DNA from: Candidatus Saccharimonadota bacterium
GTDB taxonomy: Bacteria; Patescibacteriota; Saccharimonadia; Saccharimonadales; Saccharimonadaceae
Assembly (NCBI GenBank): GCA_017404335.1
Contig: JAFRCN010000001.1
Coordinates: 44,614 to 108,613, forward strand
Reading direction: 5' to 3'
DNA length: 64,000 nt
How positions within the stretch are numbered: position 1 is the stretch's first letter; each line of letters opens with the position of its first letter. The notes below the pieces were generated by a model, which worked only from the letters and a program-made list of their open reading frames with translations, made no database searches and was not told where the DNA came from. Positions 15,689 through 24,177 of this stretch are shown here, one piece after another. Both the position numbers and the translations under genes were made by a program.

Positions 15689-18600
15689 CTAATATCTAGG
15701 CGCCACCTCATGTAGATAAACTGTCTGTAGTTTACCAGAAGCACTAGCCTCAGATTCCCTCATTCCCCATCCATAAAGTGTCGCATCGTAATCAATTGTC
15801 TCTGCTGGAACCACCGAGTTTATTCCCTTAGCAGCTCCATAAGTTCTATTTGCGACCAATTTATTCGCAATAACCGTTCCAGTAATCTTTAATGGATTAG
15901 AATTCTCCGGAGTATTCACCAAAATAGTAGAACCATGTTTCCAATTAATTGCCGAAGCAATATCTCCAGTATAAGGCACAAAGTTAGTCCTACAGGTGTT
16001 CACAATACCGTCAGCCTCATTCGTCCTTCCTGCAATCAGGACAGCATCAATTCTCGTTACGCCACAGCCAATCAAAATATTCTTTTCAGCATAGATAATC
16101 AGTTTTGGTATTTGAGCTAAACTCGTAAAATTATCCTCATATACTAAATCCCCATCTATTGTGATGCTACCAGTAGCATGAATCACTTTTATGGCTCCTT
16201 TAGGAGTAATCGTTGCTCCAAGTATATAGTCCCCGTCCGCCTTAATATAATCTATTCCACTACTTTCCGTTTCTTGCGTAAATCTAGCTATTAACTTATC
16301 TTTGTCTGAAGAACCAACCGAATCACTACTAGTTACATACCCTCCCGCAATCGAACGACCCCTACACGGAATCGCCGAATTCGTATTAGCAATAGTAAGA
16401 GGTACCCTAATACAATAATCCAATCCCGCCCCCTCGTAGCTACCGCCTAAGCCAAACATTCCCTTAGCGTCAAGTCCACCATTTTTAGGGGTCCTTCCTG
16501 ACGCCGGGACCTCAGACGAGGAAGATCCAAAATACCCAGTTGAAGCACCAGAAGCAATTCCCGCCGTATTTCCAACCGACAAAATCTGATGCTCTACCCA
16601 CGAGCCAAAAACCGTCGTATTGCTCTTATCACTTCCGTTCAGTATGACAGGATAGAATCCATAAATATTACGCTTAATAGCAACCGAAGTGAACAATTTG
16701 TCTGACGAAAACATACCGCCACCCAGAACTTGCAAATTCGGTCGCTTTGCCACTACAAAGCATCTTGAATCCGAAATCCGCCAAGCATTATTTCCGTCCA
16801 CACTATCCCAATTCGTCTCTAGCCCCGAATTTGAAGGGAAAATCGCTGCCGCTACACAAATACTCTGTCCTGCATCCAAATCAGGTACATTAAAAGATGT
16901 CGGAAAAGTCGTTGAATTGCCATTCATATTTCCAGACTCGTTAAAACTACCAGTTCTTGTTACAAAATCACTACAACGCCAATTCTCACTAACCACGCTA
17001 CTAACCTTCCCGTAGTAACTACAAAGATCGGCCGTTCTGCTCGCACCATAATTATTGATACCGCCCTTACCGCTTGAGCCGTCATCTAGATATACAATTA
17101 TCTTCACTGTAGAATTGCCAGTCCTTGTCGCATAGTCTGGATCGCCTGGATTATTTGTAACACTATTTGGTTTTGGCTTAATATCCACTTTAACATCTAT
17201 CGGCTTGTTCTCTCCAGCATAAACAATCTCTGGTGCTGGCACTTTTTCGGCAGGAGTACTTGGATTCTCCGGATTAGTCGGATCACCCGGATCCGGTTCA
17301 GGCTTTTTGGGTTCTTCTGGGTCAGGAATTGGTACAGTAATATCAGTCGTATAGTTGTACGGAATTCGCGCATAAGCGATTCGATATCTTCGCACTGTCG
17401 AAACGTTCCCTAAATTACTTGTTCCATCAGACGTAAAAGCAACCTGCACAGGCGTCGTCTTAATTGAGCTATTGTTTGGATAATTTATCTCCGCGTTCTC
17501 ATTTAGGCTTCGCCCCACCTCTCTTACTACAACACTATGGTCGTTGGTCTCCGAATGTTTAGCAATACTTCCATTCACATAATTATATGTTTGCGAAAAG
17601 CTATTACTAGCAAAGTTCGTACTGTACATGATAATATCGTTATTCCAACCAGGCGACTTTATCGCATTAAACATCGTCGCAAGACTTTGTGTCGTGTTAG
17701 GATATACCGTCCCACCATCAATTCGTATCTTCTCCGGCTTTAGATAATAAGTATATTGTAAATTCGGGTTATAACTACCCCGATAGGTCAACAAATCTCC
17801 AGGTTTACCATACACTACTCGCCGATAAGTATTAAATTTAGTGACGCTATTATTTTTTACTTCAATATCTACCAATGCGTCATTACCGTTATCACCATCC
17901 GGATCATTTTCACAAGCCGACCCGACACACCCCGATGGACTAGGATCGTCCGGTTGAGCCTTTCCTAATGCCGAAGCACAAATTTTCGTCGTCACGTCGC
18001 CAGGCACACTAACCTGATCATTATTGGGCTTAAAAGTCAATGTTTCGCAAACCACCATTCCCGGATAAAGCGTAAACGGCCCAGAAGAGCTAACCTCCGT
18101 TTCGGTCGAATTAAACGTCCCACTATCGACATCGTCATTATTTGCAATCGCCTTATCACTCGTCGTCATATTAGAGGTCCTCTTTACTACATAATTAGTC
18201 CAGCCCAAAGCTTCACTCGGTCTCCTTAAGCGATGGTTAAAGGAAACTTGACATCCCGTCGTCGGCGAACAGTTTTCAATAAACGCCGTTTCAGTTTTAT
18301 TCGAATTCTGCCATTCCGTCGATTTGGTCGTCGCCCCTGTAACCGACGACTTCCCCTGAAAATTAGTTACTTTTGCCGTCGCGCAAGCCTCAGTGTACGC
18401 AACAGCCAACGCTGCATTTGAAGTAAGACGAGAAATAAAAGATATCCCATAGCAAACTGTCTGCCCAGGTTTTAGTGTCTCCGTTTTACTATAAACTGAA
18501 CGACCACCCCCCGGGTCGAAACTAGGATTGTTCCCAATAGGCACGCCATTTTTGTATACCGTATAAGACGTCCCTCTGTCACCCCGGGTTCTCCTCAATC

Positions 18601-19546
18601 CTAAATCAAACGAAGCATCACACCCGTTATTTTTACATTCAATCTCTATCCCAGTACCTCTATTTTCTTTAGTCCAACCAGTGGAACCAGAAACACTCCC
18701 AGACGATACATTGGCGTATCCATCAAATTCACTAATATCCATCCCTTCCCAATAACAAAAAAATCCTAATGTACTCGGAAAACTATTACCCGTATGGTCC
18801 GCCCCATTATGATAATACCTATAAGCAACTTTGAACTGTTCCATTACCTCAGCTTTCGTTCCGTACTTTGCTGCACGATAAATCTCTACATAATTACCAT
18901 TAATTTTTTTATAAAGATGATGATTTAGTTTTGCACTATCAAATGTCCGATAGTCCGACCCCGACCATACACGGCTAGTACTACCTTGATATCCCCATGG
19001 ATAAATTCCATACAAACCATACTTACCTTTATCAGTAGCATAAACATTTACATAGCCTGAAGTTCCAGTCCCCCCAAGAGTCATAGCCGCATCTCCATCA
19101 GTACTAAAAACATATGTACCGCCTCCAGGATACTCTTTATCCTTCCATTCTCCACGCCCCCCCACGCCAAACGCCCAAAAACCTCTATTCGGAGCCGCAC
19201 ATTCACTCGAAATTACATTTCCTGAAACCTGATGAATACGCGGGCTAAACGTAATATCAACACCACTTTCTCCCGCATATCCCGTGGCTTCATAATAAAT
19301 CCAAGATACCCCCATACAATCCAATCCCCCATCATTTCCAATACCAGCACTACAAGTACTACCATTACCACCGCCGCCACCACCACCCATATCTGTACTT
19401 TCCCCAATCACTGCCCCCCCCGCAAAAACATCAGCACTATTAGCCCCACTACACATTAACGCGGCAACAAAACAAAAAACTCCAATCCATGCCCCTCTTT
19501 TTTTCATCTTTACTATAAACCCATTCTTTTTTGTATAACCTCTCAT
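15689..19546 (-). CDS. Giant secreted surface protein with repeated Cys-containing modules
   Basis: About 1285 residues from the ATG at 19546 (MRGYTKK); MKKRGAW at 19507 is an alternative, and the longest frame begins with TTG. A signal peptide (WIGVFCFVAALMCSGANSA) is followed by a Gly-rich linker. At least two related beta modules follow (about residues 300-540), each with C-x(2-3)-GC, an LRR-like strand and a G-x-x-VC turn. A Pro/Glu/Asp-rich linker lies near 750-785, a third related module after it, and a C-terminal beta-helix-like region (DGDYILGATITPKG, ITIDGDLVYE). No sortase motif or C-terminal membrane helix is seen. It is probably an adhesin or pilus-associated protein, given the pilin genes downstream. 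Confidence 0.8.
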   Translation of the reverse strand: MRGYTKKNGFIVKMKKRGAWIGVFCFVAALMCSGANSADVFAGGAVIGESTDMGGGGGGGNGSTCSAGIGNDGGLDCMGVSWIYYEATGYAGESGVDITFSPRIHQVSGNVISSECAAPNRGFWAFGVGGRGEWKDKEYPGGGTYVFSTDGDAAMTLGGTGTSGYVNVYATDKGKYGLYGIYPWGYQGSTSRVWSGSDYRTFDSAKLNHHLYKKINGNYVEIYRAAKYGTKAEVMEQFKVAYRYYHNGADHTGNSFPSTLGFFCYWEGMDISEFDGYANVSSGSVSGSTGWTKENRGTGIEIECKNNGCDASFDLGLRRTRGDRGTSYTVYKNGVPIGNNPSFDPGGGRSVYSKTETLKPGQTVCYGISFISRLTSNAALAVAYTEACATAKVTNFQGKSSVTGATTKSTEWQNSNKTETAFIENCSPTTGCQVSFNHRLRRPSEALGWTNYVVKRTSNMTTSDKAIANNDDVDSGTFNSTETEVSSSGPFTLYPGMVVCETLTFKPNNDQVSVPGDVTTKICASALGKAQPDDPSPSGCVGSACENDPDGDNGNDALVDIEVKNNSVTKFNTYRRVVYGKPGDLLTYRGSYNPNLQYTYYLKPEKIRIDGGTVYPNTTQSLATMFNAIKSPGWNNDIIMYSTNFASNSFSQTYNYVNGSIAKHSETNDHSVVVREVGRSLNENAEINYPNNSSIKTTPVQVAFTSDGTSNLGNVSTVRRYRIAYARIPYNYTTDITVPIPDPEEPKKPEPDPGDPTNPENPSTPAEKVPAPEIVYAGENKPIDVKVDIKPKPNSVTNNPGDPDYATRTGNSTVKIIVYLDDGSSGKGGINNYGASRTADLCSYYGKVSSVVSENWRCSDFVTRTGSFNESGNMNGNSTTFPTSFNVPDLDAGQSICVAAAIFPSNSGLETNWDSVDGNNAWRISDSRCFVVAKRPNLQVLGGGMFSSDKLFTSVAIKRNIYGFYPVILNGSDKSNTTVFGSWVEHQILSVGNTAGIASGASTGYFGSSSSEVPASGRTPKNGGLDAKGMFGLGGSYEGAGLDYCIRVPLTIANTNSAIPCRGRSIAGGYVTSSDSVGSSDKDKLIARFTQETESSGIDYIKADGDYILGATITPKGAIKVIHATGSITIDGDLVYEDNFTSLAQIPKLIIYAEKNILIGCGVTRIDAVLIAGRTNEADGIVNTCRTNFVPYTGDIASAINWKHGSTILVNTPENSNPLKITGTVIANKLVANRTYGAAKGINSVVPAETIDYDATLYGWGMRESEASASGKLQTVYLHEVAPRY

Positions 19547-19595
19547 ATTATCCCCATAATAACTCAAAAATCAAAAAACCGCAAGCGTTTTCTAC

Positions 19596-19627
19596 AAAAA
19601 ATCGTCCGATATTTTCGGACGATTTTT
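19596..19627. terminator. Terminator of the gene at 19649
   Basis: AAAAATCGTCCG / CGGACGATTTTT is a 12-bp stem with a 7-nt loop and T tracts on both strands. It separates the small gene at 19649-19855 from the giant surface gene. Confidence 0.85.
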
Positions 19628-19648
19628 AAGGTAAAAACAAAACTTAGT

Positions 19649-19855
19649 TTAGGCTTTCTTCTTCAAAGTCAAGAAACCGTTGCGCGGATTCTCGCTAACC
19701 TCTCGGTCGGCCGGAAGATCGCAAGGCGTACCCTTACCACCCTTATCATCCTTCGTAAAGAAATAAATAGTCTGTTGCTTTCCACCACGAAGCGTAACCT
19801 CGGACTTGTGTAGATAGTACTTTACACCTTTACCGTTAGTATGTTCGTAAGCCAT
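19649..19855 (-). CDS. Small conserved basic protein of CPR type
   Basis: 68 residues beginning MAYEHTNGKGVKYYLHKSEV, with TLRGGKQQTIYFFTKD in the middle and DLPADREVSENPRNGFLTLK near the end. From memory this compact, probably single-domain protein resembles one often seen in Saccharibacteria and other CPR genomes with no assigned function; this should be confirmed by search. An AAGGAGG SD and a TATAAT about 25 nt further upstream support the start. Surrounding terminators make it a single-gene unit. Confidence 0.8.
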   Translation of the reverse strand: MAYEHTNGKGVKYYLHKSEVTLRGGKQQTIYFFTKDDKGGKGTPCDLPADREVSENPRNGFLTLKKKA

Positions 19856-19940
19856 TTTAGCTCCTCCTTAAGTTAGTATAATTATATCTTATGACCCCCA
19901 AGAATAATTGTCAAGGCTTTTTCTCGACTTTTTCCCTATT

Positions 19941-20606
19941 TTATAAAAACAACAGGGAAAGCCTAAGCGCAATCCAAATAATAATCCGAATAATTATTAC
20001 AACAATTACGAGAAAAGTCAGCATAATTAGAATCCCCGTAACTGTCGGCACAAAAATCGGCGAAGCATAATTCTTTCGATAAAGTTCCGTCGACGGTAGT
20101 TTTGCCGTAATTGTATCTTGAATATTATCCGCCGCCGGATACTTCGCAATCTCACTCATCATACAATTAATATAGTTCGCATTATCCCAAGACCACCCGT
20201 TCGCAATCGCGAGCGGACGACAAACTCCCGACGCCAATGCGTAAACATTCCCGTTCGGATTCTCATCCGACGTCATTTCCGCTTCTGCTTTTTCGAGCGC
20301 CGCTCTCGCCGCTCGTAAGTACTGATGTTCCAAATAAAACGGCCCCGTCCCGAACATGATTCGATAATTCCCGTTTTCATCCACGACATTTATCACGACT
20401 TCCGAAAAAACATAATTCTTTAATTCTTCCAAAGCCTTCGCCGTTTTTTCGTCGTCTTCCTCCTCGTCCGCCATTAGTACCGCATCCCGAAGCTCCGTCA
20501 TTTTAATATGATTCATCCGAAGCATCGTCGCATCCAAAAACAAAAGCGGAATCAACCCAATCAAAAGCCACCAAGTTTTCAGCTTAAACTTTTTATGCTT
20601 TTTCAT
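19941..20606 (-). CDS. Hypothetical protein with N- and C-terminal membrane helices
   Basis: 221 residues with one helix near the N-terminus (about 12-28, WWLLIGLIPLLFL), an acidic patch (MADEEEDDEKTAK), an extracellular domain of about 130 residues containing two cysteines and a YLRAARAALEKAEAEM helix, and a strongly hydrophobic C-terminal helix (about 188-218). TATAAT ends 8 nt before the ATG. No family recognised. It lies upstream of the pilus and surface block but has its own promoter. Confidence 0.7.
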   Translation of the reverse strand: MKKHKKFKLKTWWLLIGLIPLLFLDATMLRMNHIKMTELRDAVLMADEEEDDEKTAKALEELKNYVFSEVVINVVDENGNYRIMFGTGPFYLEHQYLRAARAALEKAEAEMTSDENPNGNVYALASGVCRPLAIANGWSWDNANYINCMMSEIAKYPAADNIQDTITAKLPSTELYRKNYASPIFVPTVTGILIMLTFLVIVVIIIRIIIWIALRLSLLFL

Positions 20607-20634
20607 ACAATAATATTATAACACAATCAAAACC

Positions 20635-20722
20635 GTCGACGGGTGGTGCGCCCGGAGGGGGACCCCCAAAATGTTTGCTATGCAAAATTTTGGGGGAGGA
20701 GGGCGCGACAGGACCCGTCGAC
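20635..20722. repeat. Long interrupted hairpin between divergent units
   Basis: GTCGACGGGT (20635-20644) pairs with ACCCGTCGAC (20713-20722). Inside, GCGCCC pairs with GGGCGC and CCCCCAAAAT with ATTTTGGGGG around a 13-nt tip. The whole 88 bp folds as one rod with internal loops. It is not a T-tailed terminator and lies upstream of both flanking promoters. It could be a structured RNA or another palindromic element; I see no match to SRP RNA or tmRNA. Confidence 0.7.
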
Positions 20723-20730
20723 AGTCATGC

Positions 20731-20759
20731 TTGCATTCTAAATTAATGTTTGTTAAAAT
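20731..20759 (+). promoter_or_regulatory. Canonical -35/-10 promoter for the micro-ORF unit
   Basis: TTGCAT (20731-20736) and TAAAAT (20754-20759, with TGT before it) are spaced by exactly 17 bp. The transcript would run about 160 nt to the terminator at 20931-20960. Confidence 0.55.
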
Positions 20760-20835
20760 ACTTTCTATCGCTCATTTTTCCCAAGCGAGGTGGGTGCGGT
20801 CGACGAGCGAGAGAATTAAGGAGAATACTAGATAC

Positions 20836-20922
20836 ATGCGTATCAAACGAGCTAAGCATTCTAAACCAGAACGCAAGGCTAAAATCGCTCCTGCCGCTTG
20901 GCAAGAGTTCATCGAGATTTAA
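20836..20922 (+). CDS. Possible 28-residue basic peptide, or part of a small RNA
   Basis: A short frame starts at ATG 20836 about 10 nt after AAGGAG and encodes a strongly basic peptide (MRIKRAKHSKPERKAKIAP, then AAWQEFIEI). It lies inside a discrete unit with a 17-bp-spaced promoter and a strong terminator, so the locus is expressed as a ~160-nt RNA if the promoter works. I do not recognise the peptide; it does not match tmRNA tags or small ribosomal proteins I know. The RNA itself may be the product. Confidence 0.4.
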   Translation: MRIKRAKHSKPERKAKIAPAAWQEFIEI

Positions 20923-20930
20923 TCTTGAGA

Positions 20931-20959
20931 AAATAAACCCGGTTTCCCGGGTTTATTTT
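20931..20959. terminator. Bidirectional terminator
   Basis: AAATAAACCCGG / CCGGGTTTATTT is a 12-bp stem with a 4-nt loop and T tracts on each strand. It separates the micro-ORF unit from the convergent DsbA-like gene, whose stop lies at 20960. Confidence 0.85.
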
Positions 20960-21715
20960 TTATTCCGAAAGCTTCGTTTCAACAATTTCTTTTAGGAGCT
21001 CAGTAAACGCCGAGCCAGACCTCGCCGAATCCCAAGAAACGGTTTTTCCGTTATCGAGATACACCTTTCCGCCGTTTTTCGCACTCCAACTAATCAACTG
21101 CCCGTCGACATAAAACGCCGGCGTCCCGCCCACATCGATTTTCTTCGCGATGTCCATGTCGAAACTGATCTTTTTTGAAACCCGCGCCGAAGCGATGTCT
21201 TTCTTAAATTGCTCTAGGTCACCCTTCCCTCCCGAAACTTCTTCGAAATATTTATTGAACAACTCTGTCCTCTCCGAACCATCCGCATCCTCCCAATCGG
21301 CTTGCGTCGAGAAAAGTTTATCCGCATAAGCCTTCCAATAGCCTTGTAACCCAGCTGCCTCCGCTGCCGAAGCCGCCGCTGTTGCGTTCTGATGATATGA
21401 CAAAAGCATGCTTCGGTAAACCACCGCAAGCTTTCCGTCTAGCTCTTCCACCGCTTTATTAACATAAGGATTAATCGACGCACACCCCGGACATTGGTAG
21501 TCCGCATACTCAAACACCAAAACTGGCGCTTCCTTATCACCCTTTACATGATCCGCAATATTACCGTTATCATCCGAAGCCTCATAAATCGCATTATACC
21601 GATCAGCACTTTTTTCGCTATTATTATTTATCATAATAGTCGCAAAAACCAAAAGACCTACAATTGCTACTATAATCACGGCCGCAACCGCCGAAAAACC
21701 TCGAAACTTTTTCAT
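20960..21715 (-). CDS. DsbA-like membrane-anchored thiol oxidoreductase
   Basis: 251 residues with an N-terminal membrane anchor (about 8-28) and a thioredoxin/DsbA domain. The active site is CPGC (Cys75-Cys78) in YADYQCPGCAS, the helical insertion includes AAEAAGLQGYWKAYADKLF, and the cis-Pro loop reads VGGTPAFYVDG. It probably introduces or isomerises disulfides in exported proteins, which fits the many Cys-containing surface proteins in this window. An AAAGGAG SD precedes the ATG. Only one such enzyme is present and no DsbB or VKOR partner is seen here. Confidence 0.9.
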   Translation of the reverse strand: MKKFRGFSAVAAVIIVAIVGLLVFATIMINNNSEKSADRYNAIYEASDDNGNIADHVKGDKEAPVLVFEYADYQCPGCASINPYVNKAVEELDGKLAVVYRSMLLSYHQNATAAASAAEAAGLQGYWKAYADKLFSTQADWEDADGSERTELFNKYFEEVSGGKGDLEQFKKDIASARVSKKISFDMDIAKKIDVGGTPAFYVDGQLISWSAKNGGKVYLDNGKTVSWDSARSGSAFTELLKEIVETKLSE

Positions 21716-21748
21716 AAAACTCCTTTATATGCTATAATTCATTATAAC

Positions 21749-22324
21749 ATGTGGGAAAAATTTTGGCGAAAATTCGTAAAGTTTATTGACCCGAAGCTCG
21801 AAAAATATCGTGAGCCTAAGCCGACTGTCGAAATTCCTAAATATACGCCGAATTCTCTCGAAGATTTCATTAGCGTCATCAAGCGCACTCCAAAGTCCGT
21901 CCTGAGTCTTAAAGACCGCGAACGCCTCGCCGCAGTTATGAGTTTTAGCTCTAAATCCGTCGCGGATATTATGATCAAGAAAAAAGACATGGTTTTTGTC
22001 GGCGAAAAAGAATTCCTCGGTCCGCTCATGCTCGATAAACTTTATAAATCCGGCTTTACGATTTTCCCAGTCATCGATTCGAAAAATCATATCAAAGGCG
22101 TTATTCGAACCGAAGCCTTAAACGCTCTCGAAATTAAAAAAACCGACCGCGCCGAAAAGTACCTCGACCCCGACGTCCGCAAACTCTCCCCCTCCGACTC
22201 TCTCGACACTCTCGTCTCCGAAATCAAAACCACTGGCTCGACCTTCTTCCTGGTCGAAAACTCCGCCTCCGAACTCGTCGGCTTCGTGACGATAAATTTA
22301 CTCTTGGACTATTTCATGGTATAA
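21749..22324 (+). CDS. CBS-pair protein (CorC/CNNM-like cytosolic part)
   Basis: 191 residues from ATG 21749 (MWEKFWRKFVKF); the longer frame upstream overlaps the divergent promoter. After a basic lead come two CBS motifs: SVADIMIKKKDMVFV with TIFPVIDSKNHIKGVI, and LVSEIKTTGSTFFLV with LVGFVTINLLLDYFMV. This is the arrangement of the CBS pair in CorC/HlyC-type transporters, but no membrane domain precedes it. TATAAT lies 10 nt upstream. The aspS -10 box overlaps its stop codon. Confidence 0.8.
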   Translation: MWEKFWRKFVKFIDPKLEKYREPKPTVEIPKYTPNSLEDFISVIKRTPKSVLSLKDRERLAAVMSFSSKSVADIMIKKKDMVFVGEKEFLGPLMLDKLYKSGFTIFPVIDSKNHIKGVIRTEALNALEIKKTDRAEKYLDPDVRKLSPSDSLDTLVSEIKTTGSTFFLVENSASELVGFVTINLLLDYFMV

Positions 22325-22331
22325 TAACTCC

Positions 22332-24131
22332 ATGAGAGTTTTAGCAACAGAATCCGAAAATTTTTTGAGCAAAAGCATAACGGTCGAAGGCTGGGTTAAT
22401 TCCCGTCGCGACCACGGCGGTCTCATTTTCATTGACCTCCGCGACCACACCGGACTCCTCCAACTCGTCGTTACTCCCGAGACCAAAGACGCTTTTTTGC
22501 TTGCTGAAACTATCCGTGATGAATATGTAATAAAAGCTACCGGTAAAATCCGCGAACGCGAACCAGATTTGATCAACCCGAATATAAAAACCGGTAAAAT
22601 CGAGCTCGTCGTCGAAACACTCGAACTTCTCAATAAATCCGAGCCTCTCCCGGTTAACACCCACGACGATGGCGAAAAGTCTTCCGAAGAACTCCGACTT
22701 AAATATCGTTATCTAGATTTAAGGCGTCCTTCGATGCAAAACCGCTTAAAGCGTCGCTCGGAATACTATCGTTTTATCCGAAATTATATGTACGACCACG
22801 ATTTTACCGAGATAACGACTCCGATTCTCGCGAACTCTTCGCCCGAAGGCGCGCGTGATTTCCTCGTCCCCTCTCGGCTTCATCCGGGTAAATTCTACGC
22901 CCTTCCGCAAGCGCCTCAGCAATTCAAACAACTACTAATGGTCGGCGGTGTTAATAAATATTTCCAAATCGCGCCTTGTTTTCGCGACGAAGACCCAAGG
23001 GCCGACCGTCTCTACGGCGATTTCTACCAGCTCGACTTCGAAATGTCTTTCGTCGACGACGGCGAAATCGTCCGAAAAGAAATCGAACCTCTTTATCAAG
23101 ACCTCGCGACTAAGTTCGCAAATAAAAAGCTCGTTTGTCGCTCCGAAATCGCAAAAAGATTCATCAAAAAAGACGAAACTATCCCGCGTATCCCTTATCA
23201 AGAATCAATGGAAAACTACGGCACCGACAAGCCCGACCTCCGCTACGGTATGGAGCTAATCGACCTCACCAAGGTTTTCGAAAGAACTGATTTTAAAGTC
23301 TTCAAAACCAATTGCGTTAAAGCGCTTTGCGTTAAAGGCGGAGCCGAATTAACTCGTCGCGAAATCGACGAATTTACCGACCGCGCAAAAAAGCTCGGCG
23401 CCGGCGGACTCGCCTATATATTATATACAAAAGACGAAGGCGCAAAATCCCCAATTCTCAAATTTATGTCCGAAGCCGAAATTAAAAACGTCGAGAAGCT
23501 TACCGACGCAAAGTCCGGCGACGCCGTATTCTTCGGCGCCGACGACCGCGCAAAAGTCAACAAAATTCTCGGCGAGCTTCGCATCGCCTTCGCCGACCGT
23601 TTCAAGTTGAAAAATCCCAACGAAGTCGCTTATGCCTGGATTATCGACTTTCCGTTCTACGAATGGGACGATAAATTAAAGAAGCTCGACTTCGGACATA
23701 ACCCCTTCAGTATGCCAAAAGGTGGTTTAAAAGCTCTCGAAGAAGCCAAGACCGACGCCGAAAAGCTCGAAATCAAAGCCGATCAATATGATATGGTCAT
23801 GAACGGCTACGAAGTCGCTTCCGGCGCCGTCCGCAATTATAATCCCGAAATTATGTTCAAAGTTTTCAACATCCTCGGCTTCAACAACGAATACGTCGAA
23901 GCTCGCTTCGGCGGGATGCTAAACGCCTTTAAGTTTGGCGCTCCTCCGCACGCCGGTTGCGCCCCCGGTCTCGACCGCATTTTCATGATATTAGAAAACG
24001 AATCCAATATCCGCGACATCATCGCCTTCCCGAAAAACGGCTCCGGCGTCGACCTGATGATGAACTCCCCGTCGACCGTCGACCAGTCTCAGCTCGACGA
24101 AGCTCACCTCGCGATTATCGACGAAGGCTAA
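22332..24131 (+). CDS. aspS: Aspartyl-tRNA synthetase
   Basis: 599 residues, the full bacterial-type length. The order is: N-terminal OB-fold anticodon-binding domain (VEGWVNSRRDHGGLIFIDLRDHTG), class II motif 2 (YFQIAPCFRDEDPRADR), the bacterial GAD insertion (about 290-420) and motif 3 (GCAPGLDRIFMIL). It charges tRNA-Asp in the cytosol; whether it also charges tRNA-Asn cannot be told from sequence here. TATAAT ends 6 nt before the ATG and lies inside the stop region of the CBS gene. A terminator follows. Confidence 0.97.
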   Translation: MRVLATESENFLSKSITVEGWVNSRRDHGGLIFIDLRDHTGLLQLVVTPETKDAFLLAETIRDEYVIKATGKIREREPDLINPNIKTGKIELVVETLELLNKSEPLPVNTHDDGEKSSEELRLKYRYLDLRRPSMQNRLKRRSEYYRFIRNYMYDHDFTEITTPILANSSPEGARDFLVPSRLHPGKFYALPQAPQQFKQLLMVGGVNKYFQIAPCFRDEDPRADRLYGDFYQLDFEMSFVDDGEIVRKEIEPLYQDLATKFANKKLVCRSEIAKRFIKKDETIPRIPYQESMENYGTDKPDLRYGMELIDLTKVFERTDFKVFKTNCVKALCVKGGAELTRREIDEFTDRAKKLGAGGLAYILYTKDEGAKSPILKFMSEAEIKNVEKLTDAKSGDAVFFGADDRAKVNKILGELRIAFADRFKLKNPNEVAYAWIIDFPFYEWDDKLKKLDFGHNPFSMPKGGLKALEEAKTDAEKLEIKADQYDMVMNGYEVASGAVRNYNPEIMFKVFNILGFNNEYVEARFGGMLNAFKFGAPPHAGCAPGLDRIFMILENESNIRDIIAFPKNGSGVDLMMNSPSTVDQSQLDEAHLAIIDEG

Positions 24132-24164
24132 AAAAATACCATCGGAAAAACCGATGGTATTTTT
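24131..24164. terminator. Bidirectional terminator after aspS
   Basis: AAAAATACCATCGG / CCGATGGTATTTTT forms a 14-bp stem with a short A-rich loop and T tracts. It also serves the convergent ABC exporter operon ending at 24178. Confidence 0.88.
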
Positions 24165-24177
24165 AAACGCAAGACGA

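Noticed and set aside
20635..20722. SRP RNA, tmRNA or RNase P RNA
   Set aside because: The fold is a plain interrupted rod without the SRP apical motif, the tmRNA tRNA-like ends or the RNase P core; no hallmark could be matched.
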